Source: an uncultured Bacteroides sp. (GTDB taxonomy: Bacteria; Bacteroidota; Bacteroidia; Bacteroidales; Bacteroidaceae). Taken from it: a stretch of DNA of 64,000 bases. Under the pieces are notes generated by a model, which saw only the letters and a list, made by a program, of their open reading frames with translations, made no database searches and was not told where the DNA came from. Within the stretch, counting starts at the first letter, position 1. The number at the start of each line of letters is the position of its first letter. Shown here one piece after another: positions 51,701 to 59,146 of this stretch. The stretch covers positions 62,001 to 126,000 of the forward strand of contig URWA01000002.1 of the NCBI GenBank assembly GCA_900551445.1, in the 5' to 3' direction. Position numbers and translations under genes: made by a program.

Positions 51701-51754
51701 CCAATTCAAGACCTTTGTGGTGTCAAAAAAATGAATCTCCAAAATAAGATGAAA

Positions 51755-52750
51755 ATGAAGAAAAGAATTTTATGGTTTTTGATGGCATGTGCCTATGTTG
51801 CGGTGCCAACTTTTGCTGAGAGTAATCCCGACAAGTCGGAACCCGCCGAGAAAAAGGGTGCGGCTATTATTACCATCTATTCTGATGTACATTCCGGTTT
51901 CGGCCATGTGAATGACGACAGGGGATTTGGATTGGACCGTGCGTATCTGGGATACCAGTACAATTTGCCTCACGGCCTGCAGATGAAGGCGGTGGTGGAC
52001 TTCGGTCAGTCGCAGGATGTGGGCGATTACCATCGTATCGGTTATATCAAGAACGCACAGATTACGTGGAAGCAGAAAGGATGGACGCTGAACGCCGGAT
52101 TGATCAGTACCACACAGTTCAAACTGCAGGAAGATTTCTGGGGTAAGCGTTATGTGATGAAATCTTTCCAGGATGAATACAAGTTCGGAAGCAGTGCCGA
52201 CTTGGCATTTTCTGTAGCCTATAAGTTCAACAAAGTAGTTTCGGCCGATGTGATTGTGGCCAATGGAGAAGGTTATAAGAAAGTGCAGGTGAAAGACGGT
52301 TTGCAATATGGGGCTGGCGTGACATTGACTCCCGTGAAAGGGCTGGTGGTTCGTGCTTACGGCTCTTTCAATGAGGCCTCAGAAGACAATCTGAAAGGCA
52401 TTACCAACCTGGCAGCCTTTGTGGGTTATAAGAATGACGCTTTCTCGGTTGCGGCCGAATACAACTACCAGACCAACACCAAATATGTGGACGGTTGTGA
52501 CCAGGATGGTGTGTCGGTGTACGCTTCGGCTCAGTTGAACAAGAAAATCGCTCTTTTCGGACGTTGGGACATGCTTTCTTCCAAGAATGACTGGAGCAAG
52601 GATACCGATGGAATGGCTGGTATGCTGGGAGCAGAGTTCAGACTGGGCAAGTACGTGAAGCTGGCTCCGAATTTCCGCCTCTGGTCGCCGAAAGCAGAAG
52701 GAGGAAAACTGTCAAGCTATGTGTACCTGAATGCTTCCTTTGCCATTTAA
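51755..52750 (+). CDS. Outer-membrane porin of the phosphate operon
   Basis: A 331-residue exported beta-barrel protein with signal peptide MKKRILWFLMACAYVAVPTFA. It has alternating strands such as GFGLDRAYLGYQYNLPHGLQMKAVVDFGQ and ends YVYLNASFAI, an outer-membrane-type final strand. It lies 54 nt upstream of pstS on the same strand, so it probably lets phosphate through the outer membrane for the Pst transporter, a role analogous to PhoE or OprP. In-frame ATGs also occur at 51731 and 51749. It is distinct in sequence from the porin at 33.1 kb. Confidence 0.8.
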   Translation: MKKRILWFLMACAYVAVPTFAESNPDKSEPAEKKGAAIITIYSDVHSGFGHVNDDRGFGLDRAYLGYQYNLPHGLQMKAVVDFGQSQDVGDYHRIGYIKNAQITWKQKGWTLNAGLISTTQFKLQEDFWGKRYVMKSFQDEYKFGSSADLAFSVAYKFNKVVSADVIVANGEGYKKVQVKDGLQYGAGVTLTPVKGLVVRAYGSFNEASEDNLKGITNLAAFVGYKNDAFSVAAEYNYQTNTKYVDGCDQDGVSVYASAQLNKKIALFGRWDMLSSKNDWSKDTDGMAGMLGAEFRLGKYVKLAPNFRLWSPKAEGGKLSSYVYLNASFAI

Positions 52751-52804
52751 GACGTGAGACGAGAACACAAATAGATTCATAACTTATATAAAATGTATAA
52801 CACA

Positions 52805-53863
52805 ATGAAAAAGTTTTATTTGCCTTTAATTGCTGGAGCGATGGCTTTGTCACTCGCAGCTTGTGGTGGACAGAAATCTGCTAATGGACGTGAATCCGTG
52901 GAACTGACTGGTGCAGGAGCCACTTTCCCCTTGCCATTTTATAATATGTCATTCGAGAACTACAATGCCACTTCCGGCGACAAAGTTTCTTACGGTGGTA
53001 TCGGTAGTGGCGGTGGTGTCCGTAACCTGAAAGACGGCATCGTAGACTTTGCCGGTAGTGATGCGTTCCTGAGTGACGACGAAATGAAGGAAATGCAGCC
53101 GGTGGTACACATCCCGACCTGTATGGGAGCTGTAGTGATGGCTTACAATTTGCCGGATGTGGTGAAACTGAATCTTTCAGGTGACGTGATTGCCGATATC
53201 TATGCCGGCAAGATTACTGACTGGAACGACGCTCGTTTGCAGAAACTGAATCCGGACGTGACATTGCCGGCCAAGAAAATCATTCTGGCTTATCGTTCAG
53301 ACGGTAGTGGTACGACTTTCATCTTCACTGATTATCTGTCAAAGGTCAGCGAAAACTGGAAGAACACTTATGGAGCAGGAAAGACGGTCGACTTCCCGGT
53401 GGGACAGGCTGCCAAAGGTAATCCGGGTGTAGCGGGAATCATCGCGCAGACTCCTTATTCACTGGGATATATCGGTTCTGAATATGCTTTCGCACAGAAG
53501 ATTGCGTATGCCAGCGTGTACAACAAGCGTGGTGAACTGGTGACTCCTTCTACTGAAAGTATTTCGGCTGCGGCTGGCGACATTCCTCAGGATACTCGCT
53601 GCTCCATTACCGATGCCGATGCAGCCGGTGCTTATCCTATCAGCTGTTTCACCTGGCTGTTGATTTACAAGGAACAGCATTACGCAGAACGTTCTTTGGA
53701 TCAGGCAAAGGCTACATTGGACTTGATGCAGTATATGTTGAGTGATAGTGTGCAGCAGACTACAGCTACCGTACACTACGCTCCGCTGCCTAAGAAAGCC
53801 GTAGAATTGAGCCTTCAGAACTTGAAGAGCGTGACATACGACGGACAGCCGATTCTTAAATAA
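52805..53863 (+). CDS. pstS: Phosphate ABC transporter substrate-binding lipoprotein PstS
   Basis: Captures inorganic phosphate in the periplasm for PstCAB. The 352-residue product has a lipoprotein signal (LSLAACGG, Cys about 20) and the phosphate-binding segments LTGAGATFPLPFYNMSF, SYGGIGSGGGVRNLKDG, DFAGSDAFLSD and YRSDGSGTTFIFTDYLS. The start at 52805 gives a standard lipoprotein signal; an ATG four codons earlier is in frame. It is the second gene of a porin-pstS-pstC-pstA-pstB operon. Confidence 0.96.
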   Translation: MKKFYLPLIAGAMALSLAACGGQKSANGRESVELTGAGATFPLPFYNMSFENYNATSGDKVSYGGIGSGGGVRNLKDGIVDFAGSDAFLSDDEMKEMQPVVHIPTCMGAVVMAYNLPDVVKLNLSGDVIADIYAGKITDWNDARLQKLNPDVTLPAKKIILAYRSDGSGTTFIFTDYLSKVSENWKNTYGAGKTVDFPVGQAAKGNPGVAGIIAQTPYSLGYIGSEYAFAQKIAYASVYNKRGELVTPSTESISAAAGDIPQDTRCSITDADAAGAYPISCFTWLLIYKEQHYAERSLDQAKATLDLMQYMLSDSVQQTTATVHYAPLPKKAVELSLQNLKSVTYDGQPILK

Positions 53864-53878
53864 TGAAGAAGATAGATT

Positions 53879-54736
53879 ATGCAAGACAAAATTTTTAAAG
53901 TCTTACTTATCTTATCGGCGATTGTGATACCAGTCATTGGTGGGGGAATTATTTACTCCCTCACCGTTGACGCTTCTGGAGCTTTTGAAACGTTCGGCTT
54001 CTGGAACTTCATTTTCTCGGACGACTGGGTGACCACCGCCGGCAAAGAAAGTTATGGCGCTCTTCCTTTTATCACAGGTACACTGCTGACCACGATATTG
54101 GCCTTGCTGATGTGTATTCCTTTTTCTCTTCCTGTCGCATTGTTTACCGGTGAGTATTTCCGCGGAAAGAAAATCGCCGCCATACTGGGAACAGTGATTG
54201 ATTTGCTGGCAGGTATTCCTTCTATTATCTATGGTCTGTGGGGATTCTACGTACTTCGTACGGTGTTCATGCATCTGAATCTGTCGCCGCAAGGCTCGGG
54301 CATCCTGACCGCTTCGTTTGTGCTGGCCATCATGATTGTGCCCTATGCGGCTTCTTTGAGTTCGGAGTTCATCAAGATGGTGCCTTTCGACTTGAAGGAA
54401 GGGGCTTATGCCATGGGAGCCACCCGGGCAGAAGTCATCCGGAGGGTGATTTTCCCGATGGCGGGTTCTGGTATCTTCTCTTCGTATATCTTGGCTATCG
54501 GCCGCGCATTGGGAGAAACGATGACCGTGACCATGCTGATTGGAAATACCAACCAGATGCCCGACACATTGCGTACCACGGGAAATACCATGGCAAGTAT
54601 CATCGCCAACCAGTTTGGAGAAGCGGATGGCTTGAAACTGTCTTCACTGATTGCCATCGGATTGCTGTTGTTCCTGATTACAGCTATCATCAATATCATC
54701 GGTAAGATTCTGATTCGCCGTGCCCGTCATGTCTAA
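53879..54736 (+). CDS. pstC: Phosphate ABC transporter permease PstC
   Basis: One of two inner-membrane permeases of the phosphate importer. The 285-residue product has about six membrane helices and the ABC-permease EAA loop around AMGATRAEVIRRVIFPMAGSGI, with the conserved ALGETMTVTMLIGN that marks PstC. It follows pstS by 15 nt and precedes pstA by 20 nt. Confidence 0.95.
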   Translation: MQDKIFKVLLILSAIVIPVIGGGIIYSLTVDASGAFETFGFWNFIFSDDWVTTAGKESYGALPFITGTLLTTILALLMCIPFSLPVALFTGEYFRGKKIAAILGTVIDLLAGIPSIIYGLWGFYVLRTVFMHLNLSPQGSGILTASFVLAIMIVPYAASLSSEFIKMVPFDLKEGAYAMGATRAEVIRRVIFPMAGSGIFSSYILAIGRALGETMTVTMLIGNTNQMPDTLRTTGNTMASIIANQFGEADGLKLSSLIAIGLLLFLITAIINIIGKILIRRARHV

Positions 54737-54756
54737 CTCTCTAAAAAGAAGAATGT

Positions 54757-55626
54757 ATGTTGTATGGAAATAATATAAAATTGCGTATCCTGAAGAGCCG
54801 GTTGCTTTATATCCTGGTATGTGTGCTGTCAGGGGTGACGGCCATTCCGTTGCTGGCCATACTGGGAGAAGTATTGGTGAAAGGATGGAAGCAGTTAGGC
54901 TGGTCGTTCATTACGGAAGCCACACCGAATGCCTACAAGGCAATGATGGCCGCTTCTGCCGGAGAAGCCATTCCGGGAGGAATTGCCAACGGAATTATCG
55001 GAACCTTCCTGATGTTGATTCTGGCGGCTGTGGTAGCCATTCCGGTAGGGATACTCTGTGGTATTTGCCTTTCGGAATACAGAAAAAGCTGGTTTGCGGT
55101 GATTGTCAGTTACCTGACCGACTTGCTTCAGGGAACTCCGTCCATCATTATTGGTATCATTACCTACATCTGGGTGGTGGTGCCGATGAAAGGTTATTCG
55201 GCCATTGCCGGAAGTGTGGCTCTGTTCATCATGATGCTTCCGCTGATCATCCGTTCTACGGAAGAGACCATGAAGGTACTTCCGGAAACGTTGAAAGAAG
55301 CCGGACTGGCTTTGGGAGGAAGTTATTGGCGGGTGATGTTGAAGGTGATGTTGCCTTCCGCATTGGGCAGTATCTTTACCGGTATTTTGCTGGCCATCTC
55401 GCGTGTGGTAGGTGAAACAGCCCCGTTGATGTTTACGGCTCTGGGAGGTGCTGCCATCAGCTGGAACATGACCAAGCCGATGTCGGCCGTACCGTTGCTG
55501 ATTTGGGAATTCTTCAACGACCCGAACCTGCAGAGCCTGATATGGGGAGCTTCCCTCTTCCTGTTGACTTTTGTGTTATGTCTGAATTTATTAGCTAAAC
55601 GAATTGCAAAGAAATGGAAAATATAA
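54757..55626 (+). CDS. pstA: Phosphate ABC transporter permease PstA
   Basis: Second permease of the phosphate importer. The 289-residue product has about six helices, GGIANGIIGTFLMLILAAVVAIPVG, the EAA loop around ALGGSYWRVMLKVMLPSALGSI and SRVVGETAPLMFTALGG, the PstA hallmark. Its 3' end overlaps pstB by 13 nt, indicating translational coupling. Confidence 0.95.
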   Translation: MLYGNNIKLRILKSRLLYILVCVLSGVTAIPLLAILGEVLVKGWKQLGWSFITEATPNAYKAMMAASAGEAIPGGIANGIIGTFLMLILAAVVAIPVGILCGICLSEYRKSWFAVIVSYLTDLLQGTPSIIIGIITYIWVVVPMKGYSAIAGSVALFIMMLPLIIRSTEETMKVLPETLKEAGLALGGSYWRVMLKVMLPSALGSIFTGILLAISRVVGETAPLMFTALGGAAISWNMTKPMSAVPLLIWEFFNDPNLQSLIWGASLFLLTFVLCLNLLAKRIAKKWKI

Positions 55627-56384
55627 AGAATCCGATTCTCCAGATAAAAGATGTGTGCATCTCGTACACCAGCAGTGTGATGGCCGTGAAACACGTGTCG
55701 GCCGATATTGAGAAGAATACGATTACGGCCATCATGGGGCCTTCCGGATGCGGAAAGAGTACCTTGTTGCGTGCGGTGAACCGTATGCATGAGCTATACA
55801 AGAATATCCGTGTGACGGGTGAGATTTTGCTGAATGGGGAGAACGTGCTGCAGATGCACCCGATGGAGGAGCGACGCCGCATCGGTATGGTGTTCCAGCG
55901 TCCGAATCCGTTCCCGACCATGAACATTTACGACAATGTGCTGGCGGGATACATCCTGAACGGTATTCATCTTTCCAAGTCGCAGAAGGATGAAATTGTG
56001 GAACGCAACTTGCGGAACGTGTGTCTGTGGGACGAGGTGAAGGATGCCTTGACCAAACGGGGTACTTTCCTTTCCGGAGGACAGCAGCAGCGTTTGTGCA
56101 TTGCCCGTTCACTGGCGCTTCAGCCGGATGTGCTCTTGATGGACGAACCGACTTCTGCCTTGGACCCGATTGCCACCAAGCACATTGAGGGTCTGATGGA
56201 CCAGCTGAAGAAGGAGGTGACCATCTTGATTGTGACACACAACATGTCGCAGGCGATGCGTATCTCCGACCGCTCCATGTTCATGTATATGGGAGAACTG
56301 ATTGAGTACGATGATACGGAAAAGATGTTTAAGAATCCGGTAGACGAACGTACCCGTGCTTATCTGACGGGTAAGATGGGATAA
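55614..56384 (+). CDS. pstB: Phosphate ABC transporter ATPase PstB
   Basis: Energises phosphate import. The 256-residue product has Walker A GPSGCGKST, the Q-loop in VFQRPNPFPTMNIYDN (typical of PstB), the signature LSGGQQQRL, Walker B VLLMDEPTSALDP and the switch His in IVTHNMSQAMRI. The usual next gene phoU is absent from the window; a terminator follows directly. Confidence 0.97.
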   Translation: MENIKNPILQIKDVCISYTSSVMAVKHVSADIEKNTITAIMGPSGCGKSTLLRAVNRMHELYKNIRVTGEILLNGENVLQMHPMEERRRIGMVFQRPNPFPTMNIYDNVLAGYILNGIHLSKSQKDEIVERNLRNVCLWDEVKDALTKRGTFLSGGQQQRLCIARSLALQPDVLLMDEPTSALDPIATKHIEGLMDQLKKEVTILIVTHNMSQAMRISDRSMFMYMGELIEYDDTEKMFKNPVDERTRAYLTGKMG

Positions 56385-56411
56385 TCCGGGAACCGATGAC
56401 AGGTAAAAAAC

Positions 56412-56449
56412 AAGGGTTTGCAACTGAGCGATTCAGTGTGCAAACCCTT
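56412..56449. terminator. Bidirectional terminator between pstB and the sugar kinase gene
   Basis: An 11-bp perfect stem AAGGGTTTGCA/TGCAAACCCTT with an inner CTGA/TCAG helix. T-rich sequence lies on the plus strand and moderately on the minus strand. Confidence 0.85.
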
Positions 56450-56476
56450 TCTTTATAATGTAATATTTTGTTTTGC

Positions 56477-57382
56477 TTATTTGGCAGCCAGTACTTCCGG
56501 TTTGGCCTTGTCGGTCTGCAGGATGTGCCAGACTTCTTCTTCCGTTCCGGAGAAAGGACCTGATTTTTCCAGTTTGATGGTCGACATGGCGGCGGCAAAA
56601 CATCCGGCTTCGGCATAGGAGGCGCCTTTGTTGCGCATGTACAAATAACCCAGCACATAGGTATCTCCACAACCTGTGGCATCCACCACTTCTTTCGGCG
56701 CATAGGCCGGTATCTTGTAGAACTTTCCTTCGGCATAGATAATGCTGCCTAAACTGCCTAAAGTCAGCAGAACTTCTTTCACTCCCCATTGGGCCAACTG
56801 GCGGGCCGCCTGCTGCGGGTCCTTGAATCCGGTCAGCACTTCTGCTTCGTGTTCGTTGACTTTCAGTATATCAATGTATTTCAAGGCTTTCTTCTTTTCG
56901 TGCCAGTCGACAGGATAAACCTGTTCGCCTTTCACTTCCCGCAAATATCCTTGTGCATCTACGGCTAGTGTGCCTTTCTGTGCCAGTTCTTTTACGACTT
57001 CCAAAGGAAAATCATCGGCCAGCAGACTTCCCAGATGGAAGATGCGCGCGTTTTCATCCTTGAGGGCATCGGCTGTAAAAGGGTCAGCCTTTGCCAGTAC
57101 ACGCTGGGAACGGTTGTCTTGGTTTTCTTCGTATGTGTTTTCGAAGTACACCGTATGACGGCTTGGAAGGACTTCCACTTGGATACCTTCTTTTCTCATT
57201 TCTTCCACGATGCCGTATTCACTGGGTGCAACCGCTGTGACCAGTTTGTAGTTCTTGAAGTCATTCAACCGGCGGATTCCGTGAGAGAAATAATAAGAAG
57301 TGCCTCCCGGCATGTAAGTAGTTTGTTTTGGAGTCACAATTTTATCTAATGTAATGTGTCCGATGCAACAAATATCATTCAT
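56477..57382 (-). CDS. PfkB-family carbohydrate kinase
   Basis: A 301-residue ribokinase-like sugar kinase. It has the N-terminal GHITLDKIVTP strand, a GGTSYYFSHG substrate loop, NEHEAEVLTG and the catalytic/anion-hole motif VVDATGCGDTYVLGYLYM, in which the second Asp is the base. The start at 57382 (MNDICCIGH) is preferred over an earlier ATG because a TATCTTTG box lies at 57410-57417. It diverges from the inositol-phosphate synthase gene, which suggests, but does not prove, an inositol or related sugar as substrate. Confidence 0.88.
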   Translation of the reverse strand: MNDICCIGHITLDKIVTPKQTTYMPGGTSYYFSHGIRRLNDFKNYKLVTAVAPSEYGIVEEMRKEGIQVEVLPSRHTVYFENTYEENQDNRSQRVLAKADPFTADALKDENARIFHLGSLLADDFPLEVVKELAQKGTLAVDAQGYLREVKGEQVYPVDWHEKKKALKYIDILKVNEHEAEVLTGFKDPQQAARQLAQWGVKEVLLTLGSLGSIIYAEGKFYKIPAYAPKEVVDATGCGDTYVLGYLYMRNKGASYAEAGCFAAAMSTIKLEKSGPFSGTEEEVWHILQTDKAKPEVLAAK

Positions 57383-57409
57383 GGATTGGTATGTCTTTTT
57401 ATGCGGTTG

Positions 57410-57417
57410 CAAAGATA
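57410..57417 (-). promoter_or_regulatory. -7 box of the PfkB kinase gene
   Basis: Minus-strand TATCTTTG, 28 nt before the chosen start. Confidence 0.62.
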
Positions 57418-57536
57418 CGGATAATTTTACTGTCTAGGGAAACAGTTGATGGCTTTTTCTTCTGAATTTGTGTCTTATTTTTACGTATATTCCAATAAAA
57501 GAGGTAGTAAAGTGCTGATTTAATCAAACAAAAGTT

Positions 57537-57544
57537 TAACTTTG
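57537..57544 (+). promoter_or_regulatory. -7 box of the inositol-phosphate synthase gene
   Basis: TAACTTTG. It overlaps a 6-bp-arm palindrome AAAGTT-T-AACTTT (57531-57543), so a regulator could cover it. The leader is about 75 nt. Confidence 0.55.
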
Positions 57545-57624
57545 AGCAATATGTCTTTTTCTGAAGTTCAAAGTGATGGATTTCCGGAAAAGATGGAAAG
57601 TGAAAGAAAAAAAGAAATTTAGAA

Positions 57625-58932
57625 ATGGAAAAAATGAATGTGAAGCCCGCTGAAGGTAAGCTGGGCGTATTATGTGTGGGTCTGGGAGCTGTAGCTACCA
57701 CATTTATGACCGGAGTTTTAATGGTGCGTAAAGGGCTGTCAAAGCCGGTAGGCGCTATGACACAGTATGATAAGATTCGTGTCGGACGCGGAGAAAAGAA
57801 AAAATACCTGCATTATGGCGAGATTGTTCCGATGGCCAAACTGGATGATATGGTGTTCGGTGCCTGGGATGTGTATCCGGCCAATGCCTATGAGTCGGCC
57901 ATGAACTGTGAGGTGTTGCGTGAAAAAGACATCCGCCCGGTGAAGGAGGAGCTGGAAAAGATTGTACCGATGAAAGCAGCTTTCGACCGTAATTATGCCA
58001 AACGTTTGGACGGAAACAACGTGAAGGACTGCGCCACTCGCTGGGAGATGGTGGAGCAGTTGCGGGAGGATATCCGCAAATTTAAGGCGGAGAATGATTG
58101 CGCGCGTGTAGTGGTGTTGTGGGCGGCTTCCACTGAAATTTATGTGCCGGTTTGTGAAGAAGTGCATGGCACTTTGTCTGCGTTGGAGAACGCCATGAAG
58201 CAGGACGACCGTGAGCATGTGGCTCCTTCCATGTGTTATGCGTATGCGGCTTTGGCGGAAGGAGCTCCGTTCATTATGGGGGCTCCGAATACGACGGTTG
58301 ATATTCCGGCAATGTGGGAACTGGCTGAAAAGACCAGAATGCCGATTGCAGGTAAGGATTTCAAGACCGGACAGACTTTGGTGAAATCGGGCTTTGCGCC
58401 GATTATCGGTACGCGTTGCCTGGGCTTGTCCGGATGGTTCTCTACCAATATCTTGGGAAACCGCGACGGACTGGTATTGGATGAACCGGCTAACTTCCAT
58501 ACCAAGGAGGTGAGTAAGCTTTCTACGCTGGAATCCATTCTGGTACCGGAAAACCAGCCGGATTTGTATTCCAATTATTATCATAAAGTACGTATTAATT
58601 ATTACCCTCCCCGTAATGACAACAAGGAAGGATGGGACAATATTGATATTTTCGGCTGGATGGGTTATCCGATGCAGATTAAGATTAATTTCTTGTGCCG
58701 TGACTCCATTCTGGCAGCTCCGCTGTGTCTGGATCTGGTGCTTTTGAGTGATTTGGCCGCTCGTGCAGGACGTTATGGTATCCAACGGTTCTTGAGTTTC
58801 TTCTTGAAGAGTCCGATGCACGATTATACGGAAGGGGAAATTCCTGTCAACCATTTGTTCCAGCAATATGTCATGCTGAAAAATGCCTTGCGTGAGATGG
58901 GAGGATACGAGGCCGATGAAGAGATTGATTGA
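57625..58932 (+). CDS. ino1: myo-Inositol-1-phosphate synthase
   Basis: Converts glucose-6-phosphate to myo-inositol-1-phosphate with NAD, the committed step to inositol lipids. The 435-residue product has the Rossmann start GVLCVGLGAVATTFMTGV, WAASTEIYVPV, PFIMGAPNTTVDIPAMWEL, IAGKDFKTGQTL (catalytic Lys region) and NILGNRDGLVLDEPANFHTKE. Bacteroides species are known to make inositol phospho- and sphingolipids from this enzyme. Here no phosphatidylinositol-phosphate synthase or phosphatase is adjacent; the neighbours are a divergent PfkB kinase and a DUF5686 protein. Confidence 0.95.
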   Translation: MEKMNVKPAEGKLGVLCVGLGAVATTFMTGVLMVRKGLSKPVGAMTQYDKIRVGRGEKKKYLHYGEIVPMAKLDDMVFGAWDVYPANAYESAMNCEVLREKDIRPVKEELEKIVPMKAAFDRNYAKRLDGNNVKDCATRWEMVEQLREDIRKFKAENDCARVVVLWAASTEIYVPVCEEVHGTLSALENAMKQDDREHVAPSMCYAYAALAEGAPFIMGAPNTTVDIPAMWELAEKTRMPIAGKDFKTGQTLVKSGFAPIIGTRCLGLSGWFSTNILGNRDGLVLDEPANFHTKEVSKLSTLESILVPENQPDLYSNYYHKVRINYYPPRNDNKEGWDNIDIFGWMGYPMQIKINFLCRDSILAAPLCLDLVLLSDLAARAGRYGIQRFLSFFLKSPMHDYTEGEIPVNHLFQQYVMLKNALREMGGYEADEEID

Positions 58933-58964
58933 CGAGAGATTGTATCTTTGACAGATATTTTTTG

Positions 58965-58997
58965 AACCGGTAATGAAAGGGCATTTCATTGCCGGTT
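58965..58997 (+). terminator. Terminator of the inositol-phosphate synthase gene
   Basis: A 14-bp stem AACCGGTAATGAAA/TTTCATTGCCGGTT (one G-T pair), 5-nt loop, then a T run. Confidence 0.92.
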
Positions 58998-59146
58998 TTT
59001 TTTGTGAATGAAAAAATTTATATTCCATTATTCATAAAAAAAGGTAAGAATGTCATTTTTAGGGGAGTGAAATTTGTAGGAGACCTTTACACTATGTACT
59101 TTTACAAAACGATTAAGTGCGTATTACTTAAGTATTAAATTCAGGT

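Noticed and set aside
58943..58950. Promoter box TATCTTTG just before the inositol-phosphate synthase terminator
   Set aside because: A transcript from here would stop after about 45 nt at the terminator and the upstream -33 match is weak; probably chance.
57739..59028. Long minus-strand frame (429 codons) opposite the inositol-phosphate synthase gene
   Set aside because: It mirrors a well-conserved enzyme gene; the antisense product has no recognisable domain. The same holds for the long antisense frames over GH43, the tricorn-like gene and serS.
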